From Mycolicibacter kumamotonensis (GTDB lineage: Bacteria; Actinomycetota; Actinomycetes; Mycobacteriales; Mycobacteriaceae), in contig NZ_MVHU01000006.1 in the NCBI RefSeq assembly GCF_002086285.1, positions 112,756 through 176,755 of the forward strand: a stretch of 64,000 bases of DNA, in the 5' to 3' direction. The notes beneath the pieces are model-generated. The model made no database searches. It worked only from the letters and a program-made list of their open reading frames with translations, and was not told the origin of the DNA. Shown piece after piece: positions 35,539 through 46,002 of the stretch (the stretch's first letter is position 1; each line of letters opens with the position of its first letter). The position numbers were made by a program, and so were the translations under genes.

Positions 35539-36444
35539 ATGGGACTTCTCGACGGCCGCGTGGTCATCGTCACCGGAGCCGGCGGCGGAATCGGGCGGGC
35601 ACACGCGCTGGCGTTCGCCGCCGAGGGCGCCCGGGTAGTGGTCAACGACATCGGCGTCGGGCTGGACGGCTCACCGGCCGGCGGGGGCAGCGCTGCCCAG
35701 GCGGTGGTCGATGAGATCGTCGCCGCCGGCGGGGAGGCCGTCGCCAACGGCTCCAACGTGGCCGACTGGGATGCCGCCGCCGCGCTGATCCAGACCGCGG
35801 TGGACACCTTCGGTGGACTCGACGTCTTGGTCAACAACGCCGGAATCGTTCGCGACCGGATGTTCGCCAACACCAGCGAAGAGGAATTCGACGCCGTGGT
35901 CGCCGTGCACCTCAAGGGGCACTTCGCCACCATGCGGCACGCCGCCGCGTACTGGCGGGCCCGGTCCAAGGCCGGCGAGACCGTGGATGCGCGCATCATC
36001 AACACCAGCTCCGGTGCCGGCCTGCAGGGCAGCGTCGGGCAGGCCAACTACTCGGCGGCCAAGGCCGGCATCGCTGCGATGACGCTGGTCGCCTCCGCCG
36101 AGATGGGCCGTTACGGCGTCACCGTCAACGCGATCGCCCCGTCGGCGCGCACCCGGATGACCGAGACCGTGTTCGCCGACATGATGGCGACGCAGGACCA
36201 GGCTTTCGACGCGATGGCCCCGGAGAATGTGAGCCCGCTCGTGGTGTGGCTGGGCAGTGTGGAGTCCAAGGACGTGACCGGCAAGGTCTTCGAGGTCGAG
36301 GGCGGCAAGATCCGCGTCGCCGAGGGCTGGGCGCACGGGCCGCAGGTCGACAAGGGTGCCCGTTGGGACCCCGCCGAGCTGGGTCCGGTCGTCACCGACC
36401 TGCTGGCCAAGGCCCGTCCGCCAGTCCCGGTCTACGGCGCGTAA
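35539..36444 (+). CDS. Short-chain dehydrogenase (Rv3548c-like)
   Basis: A 301-residue SDR resembling the (3R)-hydroxyacyl-CoA dehydrogenase domain of peroxisomal multifunctional enzymes: VVIVTGAGGGIGRAHALAFAAEGARVVVNDIGV, NNAGIVRDRMF and the catalytic INTSSGAG...QANYSAAKAGI. AAGGAG precedes the ATG. With the preceding SDR it forms a KstR2-controlled pair; position corresponds to Rv3548c. The substrate is presumably a beta-hydroxyacyl-CoA from the C/D-ring pathway. Confidence 0.87.
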   Translation: MGLLDGRVVIVTGAGGGIGRAHALAFAAEGARVVVNDIGVGLDGSPAGGGSAAQAVVDEIVAAGGEAVANGSNVADWDAAAALIQTAVDTFGGLDVLVNNAGIVRDRMFANTSEEEFDAVVAVHLKGHFATMRHAAAYWRARSKAGETVDARIINTSSGAGLQGSVGQANYSAAKAGIAAMTLVASAEMGRYGVTVNAIAPSARTRMTETVFADMMATQDQAFDAMAPENVSPLVVWLGSVESKDVTGKVFEVEGGKIRVAEGWAHGPQVDKGARWDPAELGPVVTDLLAKARPPVPVYGA

Positions 36445-36453
36445 GCGTTCACT

Positions 36454-36511
36454 CCGAACGTGTACTGAGCGCGAGATTTTCGCGACTTTTTCGCACTGGT
36501 TGCACGTTCGG
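36454..36511. terminator. Imperfect palindrome between convergent genes
   Basis: CCGAACGTG (36454-36462) pairs perfectly with CACGTTCGG (36503-36511), enclosing a GC/T-rich interior with GCGCGAGATTTTCGCG-type symmetry. It lies between the stops of the SDR gene and the Ddn-like gene and may be a bidirectional terminator. Similar ACGTTCGG palindromes are, from memory, common between mycobacterial genes. Confidence 0.5.
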
Positions 36512-36534
36512 CGTTCAGGCTGCCCGCACCGCTG

Positions 36535-37023
<489 letters not shown>

Positions 37024-37436
37024 CTAACGTTGCACGAACGGACGGATCCCGGCCCGGATGTGGTGGATGACGGCGGTCCCGTCCGGGCTGTCGGCGGGAA
37101 TGACGAACACCTCGTCGACATGGGCGCACACCCGCCGCCCGAACAGCGACGGCTTGGTGATGATGTCGTAGACCGCCCGCACCTCGTCGCCGTCGACGCT
37201 GTAGTCGGGCAGCGTGGCGGCTGCGATCAGCCGGAACTGTGGCCCGCGATTCAAGCTGCGGCGCAAGTGTTTTCCGGAGAATCCGGTCTTGAGGCCGACT
37301 TCGATTCGGGTGCAGTCCGGGGAGAACCGGACCGCGGAGGCATCGTGGCTGACCAGCGCGTCGATGTAGGCCTGGGCCGCCGCGATGCGATCGGCCTTCG
37401 AAACCGGCTTCGAGACAGGCTCCGACACCGCCGCCA

Positions 37437-37437
<1 letters not shown>
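37024..37437 (-). CDS. NTF2/SnoaL-like small protein
   Basis: A 137-residue protein: DRIAAAQAYIDALVSHDASAVRFSPDCTRIEVGLKTGFSG followed by beta strands ending AVIHHIRAGIRPFVQR, an NTF2-like pattern. The GTG at 37437 overlaps the last base of the fadA5 stop, indicating coupling; a second GTG nine bases later is possible. It separates fadA5 from the Ddn-like gene. Small NTF2-fold proteins in steroid clusters include ketosteroid isomerase-like enzymes, but no catalytic pair could be assigned here. Confidence 0.75.
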
Positions 37438-38597
<1,160 letters not shown>

Positions 38598-38598
38598 C

Positions 38599-38612
38599 TA
38601 GAACACGTTTCA
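38599..38612. promoter_or_regulatory. KstR operator, fadA5 side
   Basis: TAGAACACGTTTCA fits TnnAACnnGTTnnA exactly, 10 bp upstream of fadA5. Confidence 0.85.
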
Positions 38613-38677
38613 TTAGTCTGACAAGCGACGATGCGAAGACCCCTTTGGTCTATGGTGAGGCCATGTTTTACTGCTAC

Positions 38678-38691
38678 TAGAACGCGTTGCA
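38678..38691. promoter_or_regulatory. KstR operator, P450 side
   Basis: TAGAACGCGTTGCA fits the KstR consensus exactly, 15 bp upstream of the first CYP125-type gene. The following TTTAGGAGT supplies the ribosome site of that gene. Confidence 0.85.
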
Positions 38692-38706
38692 TTTAGGAGT
38701 CCGTCG

Positions 38707-39951
38707 ATGTCGAGTATCAAACTGCCTCCGGGGTTCGACTTCACTGACCCGGAGATCTACGCCGAACGGCTCCCCGATGCGGAGTTCGCCGAAGTGCGGG
38801 CCGCCGCCCCCATCACCTGGATCGAGCAGCCGGACGATAAGAGCGGTGGATTCAAAGACGGCGGCTACTGGGCGATCACCAGCCACCACGACGTCAAAGA
38901 GGTGTCCCGGCTCGACGAGGTCTTCTCGAGCGAGATCAACGGGGCCATTCCGCGCTACAACGACGACATCGAACGGGAGAACATCGATGTCGGGCGGCTG
39001 CTGATGCTCAACCAGGACGCCCCGCGGCACACCCGGCTGCGCCGGATCGTCTCGCGCGGGTTCACCCCGCGCCACATCCTGCCGCTGCACGACGAACTGC
39101 AACAGCGCGCCCAGGGCATTGCCAAGGAGGCTGCCGCCAAGGGCACCGGTGACTTCGTGGTCGAAGTGGCCTCCGAGCTGCCGCTGCAGGCGATCGCCGG
39201 CCTGATGGGTGTGCCGCAGGAAGACCGGGGAAAGCTGTTCAACTGGACCAACCAGATGACCTCGTACGACGACCCGGAGTACGCCCACTACGACCCGAAG
39301 ACGTCGTCGATGGAGATCATCACCTACGGCCTGCAGCTGGCCGAGCAGAAGCGGCAGAACCCCGGCAACGACATCGTCACCACGCTGATCGAGGCCGACA
39401 TCGACGGCGAGAAGCTCAACGACGACGAGCTGGGGTTCTTCATCATCTTGTTGGCGGTGGCCGGCAGCGAGACGACGCGTAACTCGATCACCCAGGGCAT
39501 GATGGCGTTCACCGAATTCCCCGAGCAGTGGGAGCTGTTCAAGTCGCAACGCCCGGAGACCACCGCCGATGAGGTCGTGCGCTGGGCCACCCCGGTGACG
39601 TCGTTCCAGCGCACTGCAACTCGCGACTATGAGCTGTCCGGGGTGAAGATCAAGGAAGGCCAGCGGGTGGTGATGTTCTACCGCGCCGCCAACTTCGACC
39701 CCGAGGTGTTCGACAACCCGCAGCAGTTCAACATCCTGCGCGACCCCAACCCGCACGTCGGCTTCGGCGGCACCGGTGCGCACTACTGCATCGGCACCCA
39801 CCTGGCCCGGATGACGATCGGCCTGATGTTCAACGCCATCGCCGACCACATCCCCGACCTCAAGCCGCTGGCCGCCCCGGAACGACTGCGCTCGGGCTGG
39901 CTCAACGGCATCAAGCACTGGCACGTCGACTACACCGGCAAGTCCGCCTGA
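38707..39951 (+). CDS. CYP125-family cytochrome P450, paralogue 1
   Basis: A 414-residue P450: I-helix LAVAGSETTRNSI, ExxR region and heme loop HVGFGGTGAHYCIGTHLAR with the ligand at C361. CYP125 oxidises C26/C27 of cholesterol or cholestenone. This copy is less like M. tuberculosis CYP125A1 than the next gene: it reads LLMLNQDAPRHTR and ends DYTGKSA, and its closest relative in the window is the gene at 51231. The last 557 bp before the C terminus (39310-39866) are almost identical to that gene. It is first in the KstR-controlled operon leading to ltp2. Confidence 0.9.
   Translation: MSSIKLPPGFDFTDPEIYAERLPDAEFAEVRAAAPITWIEQPDDKSGGFKDGGYWAITSHHDVKEVSRLDEVFSSEINGAIPRYNDDIERENIDVGRLLMLNQDAPRHTRLRRIVSRGFTPRHILPLHDELQQRAQGIAKEAAAKGTGDFVVEVASELPLQAIAGLMGVPQEDRGKLFNWTNQMTSYDDPEYAHYDPKTSSMEIITYGLQLAEQKRQNPGNDIVTTLIEADIDGEKLNDDELGFFIILLAVAGSETTRNSITQGMMAFTEFPEQWELFKSQRPETTADEVVRWATPVTSFQRTATRDYELSGVKIKEGQRVVMFYRAANFDPEVFDNPQQFNILRDPNPHVGFGGTGAHYCIGTHLARMTIGLMFNAIADHIPDLKPLAAPERLRSGWLNGIKHWHVDYTGKSA
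39310..39866 (+). repeat. Near-identical tract shared with the P450 gene at 51231
   Basis: By eye this stretch aligns without gaps to 51849-52405 (offset 12539) with four mismatches, whereas the flanking codons before and after diverge abruptly. This is the pattern of recent gene conversion between the two CYP125 paralogues. Confidence 0.88.
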
Positions 39952-39984
39952 ACCACCGAACCAACACTGGAGGCTAGTTCCACC

Positions 39985-41232
39985 ATGTCCACACTTCCCC
40001 CCGGATTCGACTTCCTCAACCCCGACGTCATCGTCGAGGGCATCCCCGAGGAGGAATTCGCCTTGCTGCGCAAGGCGGCGCCCGTCTGTTGGATCGAGCA
40101 AGCCCCGGGGAAGGGCGGCGGATTCAATGACGGGGGCTATTGGGCGGTCACCAAGCTTGCCGACGTCAAAGAGGTGTCGCTGCGCAGCGATGTCTTCTCC
40201 AGCTACGAGAACTGTGTGATCCCACGGTTTCCCGACGACATGCAGCGGGAGAACATCGAGGTTCAGCGGTTCGTGATGCTGAACATGGATGCGCCGCACC
40301 ACACCCGGCTGCGCCGGATCATCTCCCGGGGCTTCACCCCGCGGGCGATCGGGAGGCTGCGCGACGAACTCCACGAGCGTGCGCAGGCGATCGTCAAAGC
40401 CGCTGCCGAGGCCGGCTCCGGGGACTTCGTCGAACAGGTCTCCTGCGAGCTGCCGCTGCAGGCGATCGCCGGGCTGCTCGGGGTGCCGCAGGAAGACCGG
40501 GACAAACTCTTCCAGTGGTCCAACGAGATGACCGGTAGCGAGGACCCCGAATACGCCGACATCGACCCGCAGGCCTCGTCGGTCGAGTTGATCCAGTACG
40601 CCATGCAACTGGCCGCCGCCAAGGCGGAGAACCCCGGCGAAGACATCGTCACCACGCTGATCAACGCGGACATCGACGGCGAGAAGCTTTCCGACGACGA
40701 GTTCGGATTCTTCGTGGTGATGCTAGCGGTGGCCGGCAACGAGACCACCCGCAACTCGATCACCCACGGCATGATCGCCTTCTCCGAGCACCCCGAGCAG
40801 TGGGAACTGTTCAAGAAGGAGCGCCCGCCCACCACCGCCGACGAGATCGTGCGGTGGGCCTCACCGGTGATCTGCTTCCAGCGCACGGCGCTCGAGGACT
40901 ACGAGCTGTCCGGAGCGCAGATCAAGAAGGGACAGCGGGTGGTGATGTTCTACCGTTCGGCCAACTTCGACGAGGACGCGTTCGACGACCCGTTCAGCTT
41001 CAACATCCTGCGGGACCCGAACCCGCACGTCGGCTTCGGCGGCACCGGTGCGCACTACTGCATCGGCACCCACCTGGCCCGGTTGACGATCGACCTGATC
41101 TTCAATGCGGTAGCCGACCACGTGCCGGACCTCGCGCCGCTGGCCAAGCCGGAACGGCTGCGGTCGGGGTGGCTGAACGGCATCAAGCATTGGCAAATGG
41201 ACTACACCGGCAAATGCCCGGTGGCCCACTAG
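39985..41232 (+). CDS. cyp125: Steroid C26-monooxygenase CYP125 (CYP125A1 orthologue)
   Basis: P450 of 415 residues that best matches M. tuberculosis CYP125A1 (Rv3545c): VFSSYENCVIPRFPDDM, VQRFVMLNMDAPHHTRLRRIISRG, MLAVAGNETTRNS and the C terminus DYTGKCPVAH. The heme Cys is C359. It hydroxylates and further oxidises the terminal side-chain carbon so the chain can be activated as a CoA ester. It lies 33 bp after the first CYP125-type gene and 16 bp before the fused fadE28-29, inside one operon. Confidence 0.93.
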   Translation: MSTLPPGFDFLNPDVIVEGIPEEEFALLRKAAPVCWIEQAPGKGGGFNDGGYWAVTKLADVKEVSLRSDVFSSYENCVIPRFPDDMQRENIEVQRFVMLNMDAPHHTRLRRIISRGFTPRAIGRLRDELHERAQAIVKAAAEAGSGDFVEQVSCELPLQAIAGLLGVPQEDRDKLFQWSNEMTGSEDPEYADIDPQASSVELIQYAMQLAAAKAENPGEDIVTTLINADIDGEKLSDDEFGFFVVMLAVAGNETTRNSITHGMIAFSEHPEQWELFKKERPPTTADEIVRWASPVICFQRTALEDYELSGAQIKKGQRVVMFYRSANFDEDAFDDPFSFNILRDPNPHVGFGGTGAHYCIGTHLARLTIDLIFNAVADHVPDLAPLAKPERLRSGWLNGIKHWQMDYTGKCPVAH

Positions 41233-41248
41233 ATTTAAGGAGATTCGG

Positions 41249-43459
41249 GTGGACTTCAGTCCAGATCCGGAACAGCAGGCGGTCGCCGACGTCGTCACGT
41301 CGGTCCTCGACCGGGACAACAGCTGGGAGGCGCTGGTCTCCGGCGGCGTGACAGCGCTCGCGGTGCCGGAGCGGCTCGGCGGTGACGGTGTCGGACTGTC
41401 GGAAGTGGCCTCCGCGCTCACCGAGATCGGTCGGCACGGGACCGTCAGCCCCGCACTGTGCACCCTCGGATTCGGGTTGGTGCCGCTGCTGGATCTGGCG
41501 ACCGAGGCCCAGCAGGACCGCTACCTGGCCGGGGTGGCCAAGGGTGCGGTGTTGACCGCTGCGCTGGACGAGCCGGCCGCCGCCCTGCCCGAACAGCCCG
41601 GGGTCAAACTGGCCGGTAACCGGTTGTCCGGCACCAAGGTCGGTGTGCCTTTTGCCGATCAGGCCGAGTGGATGGTGGTCACCGCCGATTCCGGTGTCGC
41701 CGTCATCTCACCGAAAGCGTCCGGGGTGCGGCTGACCAAGACCCCGACCGCCAACCACAGCGACGAGTACGTGGTCGACTTCGACGACGCCGAGGTCGAC
41801 ATCGTGCTGGACGGGGCGTCGGTGCGCCGGGTGAACCAGTTGGCGCTGGCCATGATCGGCGCCTATGTCTCCGGGCTGGTGGCCGGTGCGCTGCGGCTGA
41901 CCGCCGACTATGTCGGCAGCCGTGAGCAGTTCGGCCGGCCGCTGTCGACCTTCCAGACGGTGGCCGCGCAGCTCTCGGAGGTCTACATCGTCTCGCGGAC
42001 CATCACGCTGGCGGCGACGTCGGTGGTGTGGCGGCTGGCCAACGGCCTCGACGCCACCGACGACCTCGGGGTGCTCGGATACTGGATCACCTCGCAGGCG
42101 CCCCCGGTGATGCAACTCTGCCATCACCTGCACGGCGGAATGGGTATGGACGTCGACTACCCGATGGACCGCTACTACTCCACGATCAAGGATCTGAACC
42201 GCCTGCTGGGCGGCCGGTCGCACCGCCTCGGCCTGGTGTCGGTCGCGAGCGCAGCGCAGCCGGGGGAGGGTCAGCTGCCGACAGCGGCGGGCACCATGTT
42301 CGTCGATCTGACCCCCGAGCAGCGCAAGCTGCAGGCCGAACTACGCGAGTACTTCGCCAACCTGATCACGCCCGATGAGGAAAAGGCGATGGCGACCGAC
42401 CGGCACAATCAGGCCTACCGGGAGGTAATCCGCCGGATGGGCCGCGACGGCAAGCTCGGTGTCGGGTGGCCCAAAGAGTTCGGCGGCCTGGGCTTCGGCC
42501 CGATCGAGCAGCAGATCTTCGTCAATGAGGCGCAGCGCGCGGACATCCCGCTGCCGGCCGTGACGCTGCAGACGGTCGGCCCGACCCTGCAGGTGTATGG
42601 CAACGAGGCGCAGAAGAAGAAGTTCCTGCCCGCCATCCTGGCCGGGGAAGTGCATTTCGCGATCGGTTACACCGAACCCGAAGCCGGTACCGACCTCGCG
42701 TCGTTGCGCACCACCGCGGTTCGAGACGGTGACCACTACATCGTGAACGGTCAGAAGGTGTTCACCACCGGCGCGCACGACGCCGACTACATCTGGCTGG
42801 CGGTGCGCACCGACCCGACTGCGGTGAAGCACAAGGGGATTTCGATTCTGATCGTCGACACCAAGGACCCCGGGTACTCCTGGACTCCGATGATCTTGTC
42901 CGACGGCGCGCATCACACCAACGCGACCTACTACAACGACGTTCGGGTGCCCGTCGACATGTTGGTGGGCGAGGAGAACGGCGGCTGGAAGCTGATCACC
43001 ACCCAGCTCAACAACGAGCGGGTGATGCTGGGCCCGGCCGGGCGGTTCGGCGCCATCTACGACAAGGTGTACGCCTGGGCCACCAAGCCCGGCAGCGACG
43101 GGGTGACCCCCATCAGCCATGACGCGGTCAAGCGGGGCCTCGGCGAGATACACGCGATGTTCCGGATCAACGAGCTGCTCAACTGGCAGGTCGCCGCGGC
43201 CGGCGAGATCATCGACGTGGCAGATGCCGCGGCCACCAAGGTCTTCGGTACCGAGCGGATTCAGTACGCCGGGCGGTTGGCCGAGGAGATCGTCGGCTGC
43301 TACGGCAATCCGGCCGACCCGGCCACCGCCGAACTGCTGCGCTGGCTGGATGTTCAGACCAAGCGCAACCTGGTCATCACGTTCGGCGGTGGGGTCAACG
43401 AGGTGATGCGCGAGATGATCGCCGCCTCCGGCCTGAAGGTTCCGCGGGTGCCACGATGA
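41249..43459 (+). CDS. fadE28-fadE29: FadE28-FadE29 fusion: single-chain steroid side-chain acyl-CoA dehydrogenase
   Basis: One uninterrupted 736-codon frame. Residues 1 to about 330 match FadE28 (ChsE1: VTALAVPERLGGDGVGLSEVASAL, GSREQFGRPLSTFQTVAAQLSEV, HHLHGGMGMDVDYPMDRYYS), then a linker (about 331-349, SVASAAQPGEGQLPTAAGT), then residues 350-736 match FadE29 (ChsE2), whose length (387) is reproduced exactly. In M. tuberculosis these are separate genes whose products form an alpha2beta2 enzyme that dehydrogenates the 3-carbon side-chain CoA ester. A Met at 42296 marks the old FadE29 start. The GTG start at 41249 follows AAGGAG. Confidence 0.92.
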   Translation: MDFSPDPEQQAVADVVTSVLDRDNSWEALVSGGVTALAVPERLGGDGVGLSEVASALTEIGRHGTVSPALCTLGFGLVPLLDLATEAQQDRYLAGVAKGAVLTAALDEPAAALPEQPGVKLAGNRLSGTKVGVPFADQAEWMVVTADSGVAVISPKASGVRLTKTPTANHSDEYVVDFDDAEVDIVLDGASVRRVNQLALAMIGAYVSGLVAGALRLTADYVGSREQFGRPLSTFQTVAAQLSEVYIVSRTITLAATSVVWRLANGLDATDDLGVLGYWITSQAPPVMQLCHHLHGGMGMDVDYPMDRYYSTIKDLNRLLGGRSHRLGLVSVASAAQPGEGQLPTAAGTMFVDLTPEQRKLQAELREYFANLITPDEEKAMATDRHNQAYREVIRRMGRDGKLGVGWPKEFGGLGFGPIEQQIFVNEAQRADIPLPAVTLQTVGPTLQVYGNEAQKKKFLPAILAGEVHFAIGYTEPEAGTDLASLRTTAVRDGDHYIVNGQKVFTTGAHDADYIWLAVRTDPTAVKHKGISILIVDTKDPGYSWTPMILSDGAHHTNATYYNDVRVPVDMLVGEENGGWKLITTQLNNERVMLGPAGRFGAIYDKVYAWATKPGSDGVTPISHDAVKRGLGEIHAMFRINELLNWQVAAAGEIIDVADAAATKVFGTERIQYAGRLAEEIVGCYGNPADPATAELLRWLDVQTKRNLVITFGGGVNEVMREMIAASGLKVPRVPR

Positions 43460-43472
43460 GTCGAGGAGACAG

Positions 43473-44447
43473 ATGAGCGACATTTCCTCCGGTATCGAGC
43501 AGATACTGGCGTCGGGCCGCAGCAAGCCGCGGACCGGCCGGGATCCGGTGAACCAGCCGATGATTCGGCACTGGGTCGACGCGATCGGCGACGCCAACCC
43601 GATCTATGTAGACGAGGCGGCCGCGCGTGCGGCCGGGCATCCGGGGATCGTCGCTCCGCCGGCGATGATTCAGGTGTGGACGATGATGGGGCTGGGTGGG
43701 GAGCGCCCCGCCGACGACCCGCTCGGCAAGGTCATGGAATTGTTCGACGGCGCAGGCTATGTCGGGGTGGTGGCGACGAACTGTGAGCAGACCTACCACC
43801 GCTACCTGCGGCCCGGCGAAGAGGTCAGTGTCACCGCCGAAGTGACCGACATCGTGGGTCCCAAGCAGACCGGCCTGGGTGAGGGGTACTTCGTCACCCA
43901 GAAGATCCGCTGGTGGGTCGGCGAAGAGAACGTCGCCGACATGATCTGGCGCATCCTGAAGTTCCTGCCGAAGGACAAGGATGCGCAAGGCTCCGCGCCG
44001 GCTGCGGTGCCCGAGGATCTCGACCCCGACAAGATGATGCGCCCGTCGTGGTCGCGGGATTCGGCGTACTTCTGGGACGGGGTGGCCGCACACGAACTGC
44101 GTATCCAACGCCGTCCGGACGGCAGCCTGCAGCATCCGCCGGTGCCGGCGATCTGGAAGGACAAGACCGAGACCACCGACTACGTCGTCTCCAGCGGTAG
44201 GGGAACGGTGTTCAGCTACGTGGTGCACCATGCCCCCAAAGTTCCCGGCCGCGCATGCCCGTTCGTCATCGCGTTGGTCGAGCTCGACGAGGGCGTGCGG
44301 ATGCTCGGTGAACTGCGCGGCATCGACGCCGCCGCGGTGAAGATCGGAATGCCGGTCTGCGCAACATATCTCGACTTTCCCGCCAGCGACGCCGGTCCGG
44401 CGTGGAGCCTGTACGCGTGGGAGCCGGTGGAAGGAGGCGGGGCATGA
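43473..44447 (+). CDS. chsH2: Side-chain enoyl-CoA hydratase large subunit ChsH2
   Basis: A 324-residue two-domain protein: N-terminal MaoC-like hot-dog domain (MIRHWVDAIGDANPIYVDEAAARAAGHPGIVAPPAM) and C-terminal DUF35 domain (from about residue 205, PVPAIWKDKTETTDYVVSSGRGTVFSYVVHHAP). With ChsH1 it hydrates the enoyl-CoA made by the FadE28-29 enzyme; the DUF35 domain holds the aldolase Ltp2. No CxxC zinc ribbon is visible in the DUF35 part. It overlaps chsH1 by 4 bp. Confidence 0.93.
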   Translation: MSDISSGIEQILASGRSKPRTGRDPVNQPMIRHWVDAIGDANPIYVDEAAARAAGHPGIVAPPAMIQVWTMMGLGGERPADDPLGKVMELFDGAGYVGVVATNCEQTYHRYLRPGEEVSVTAEVTDIVGPKQTGLGEGYFVTQKIRWWVGEENVADMIWRILKFLPKDKDAQGSAPAAVPEDLDPDKMMRPSWSRDSAYFWDGVAAHELRIQRRPDGSLQHPPVPAIWKDKTETTDYVVSSGRGTVFSYVVHHAPKVPGRACPFVIALVELDEGVRMLGELRGIDAAAVKIGMPVCATYLDFPASDAGPAWSLYAWEPVEGGGA

Positions 44448-44845
44448 GCGCTCCGACCGTGCACGTGGGCACCAAACTGCCCGAGCTGAAGATCTACGGC
44501 GACCCGACATTCATCGTCTCCACGGCGATCGCCACCCGCGATTACCAGGATGTGCACCACGACCGGGACAAGGCTCAGGCCAAGGGGTCCAAGGACATCT
44601 TCGTCAACATCCTCACCGACACCGGTCTGGTGCAGCGCTACCTGACCGACTGGGCCGGATCCAGCGCGGTGATCCGCTCGATCGCACTGCGACTGGGCGT
44701 GCCGTGGTACGCCTACGACACCGTCACCTTCTCCGGTGAAGTGACCGCCGTGGACGATGGCCTGGTCACCGTGAAAGTCTTGGGCAACAACAGTCTTGGC
44801 GACCATGTCATCGCCACCGCTACTCTCACCCTCGGGGAGGAATGA
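44444..44845 (+). CDS. chsH1: Side-chain enoyl-CoA hydratase small subunit ChsH1
   Basis: A 133-residue MaoC-like hot-dog protein. The catalytic pattern RDYQDVHHDRDKAQAKG (Asp/His of hydratase 2) is visible near residues 27-43. The ATG at 44444 overlaps the chsH2 stop and is preceded by AAGGAGG; a longer in-frame start lies within chsH2. It pairs with ChsH2. The stop overlaps the ltp2 start. Confidence 0.93.
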   Translation: MSAPTVHVGTKLPELKIYGDPTFIVSTAIATRDYQDVHHDRDKAQAKGSKDIFVNILTDTGLVQRYLTDWAGSSAVIRSIALRLGVPWYAYDTVTFSGEVTAVDDGLVTVKVLGNNSLGDHVIATATLTLGEE

Positions 44846-46002
44846 TGCTGTCCGGTAAGGCGGCTATCGCCGGAATCGGCGCGACCGACTTCTCCAAGGA
44901 ATCCGGGCGCAGCGAACTGCGCCTGGCCGCCGAGGCGGTGCTCGACGCCCTCGACGATGCGGGCCTGGCCCCGGCCGACGTCGACGGTCTGGTCACCTTC
45001 ACCATGGACTCCAACCTGGAGACCGCCGTCGCGCGTGCCACCGGCATCGGTGAGCTGAAGTTCTTCTCCCAGATCGGTTACGGCGGTGGGGCCGCCGCGG
45101 CGACGGTGCAGCAGGCGGCCATGGCGGTGGCGACCGGGGTCGCTGAAGTGGTGGTGGCGTACCGGGCCTTCAACGAGCGCTCGGAGTTCCGGTTCGGCCA
45201 GGTGATGACCGCGCTGACGGTCAACGCCGATTCCCGCGGCGTGGAGTACAGCTGGTCCTATCCCCATGGTCTGAGCACCCCGGCGGCGTCGGTGGCGATG
45301 ATCGCCCAGCGTTACATGCACGAATACGGTGCCACTAGTGCAGATTTCGGTGTGGTGTCGGTAGCCGACCGCAAGCACGCAGCGACCAACCCGAAGGCGC
45401 ACTTCTACGGCAAGCCGATCACCATCGAGGATCACCAGAACTCACGGTGGATCGCCGAGCCGCTGCGGCTGCTGGACTGCTGCCAGGAGACCGACGGCGG
45501 GGTGGCAATCGTGGTCACCACACCCGAGCGGGCCCGCGACCTCAAGCATCGTCCGGCGATCATCGAAGCGGCGGCACAGGGCTCCGGGGCCGACCAGTTC
45601 ACCATGTACTCCTACTACCGCGAGGAGCTCGGGCTGCCCGAGATGGGCTTGGTGGGCAGGCAACTCTGGGCGCAGTCCGGTTTGACGCCGGCCGACATCC
45701 AGACGGCGGTGCTCTACGACCACTTCACCCCCTACACGCTGATCCAGTTGGAGGAGTTGGGGTTCTGCGGTAAGGGCGAGGCCAAGGACTTCATCGCCGG
45801 TGGTGCCATCGAGCTGGGTGGCCGGTTGCCGATCAACACCCATGGCGGTCAGCTCGGCGAGGCCTATGTGCACGGCATGAACGGTATCGCCGAGGGGGTG
45901 CGCCAGCTGCGCGGCACCTCGGTCAACCAGGTAGATGGCGTCGAGCACGTGCTGGTCACCGCTGGGACCGGGGTGCCGACGTCGGGTCTGATCCTGGGCT
46001 AG
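44842..46002 (+). CDS. ltp2: Side-chain aldolase Ltp2
   Basis: Thiolase-fold retro-aldolase (386 aa) that cleaves the beta-hydroxy CoA ester to release propionyl-CoA and the C19 ketosteroid, working with the ChsH2 DUF35 domain. It matches Rv3540c: AAIAGIGATDFSKESGRSELRLAAEAV, YSYYREELGLPEMGLVGRQLW and GGRLPINTHGGQLGEAYVHG. ATGATG permits a start at 44842 or 44845; GGGAGG precedes both. Its 3' end overlaps the convergent TetR gene by 47 bp. Confidence 0.94.
   Translation: MMLSGKAAIAGIGATDFSKESGRSELRLAAEAVLDALDDAGLAPADVDGLVTFTMDSNLETAVARATGIGELKFFSQIGYGGGAAAATVQQAAMAVATGVAEVVVAYRAFNERSEFRFGQVMTALTVNADSRGVEYSWSYPHGLSTPAASVAMIAQRYMHEYGATSADFGVVSVADRKHAATNPKAHFYGKPITIEDHQNSRWIAEPLRLLDCCQETDGGVAIVVTTPERARDLKHRPAIIEAAAQGSGADQFTMYSYYREELGLPEMGLVGRQLWAQSGLTPADIQTAVLYDHFTPYTLIQLEELGFCGKGEAKDFIAGGAIELGGRLPINTHGGQLGEAYVHGMNGIAEGVRQLRGTSVNQVDGVEHVLVTAGTGVPTSGLILG

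Noticed and set aside
42296..43459. FadE29 as a separate gene starting at Met350
   Set aside because: No stop codon separates it from the FadE28 part and no well-spaced ribosome site precedes the ATG; the purine-rich stretch is more than 15 bp away. Kept as a fusion.
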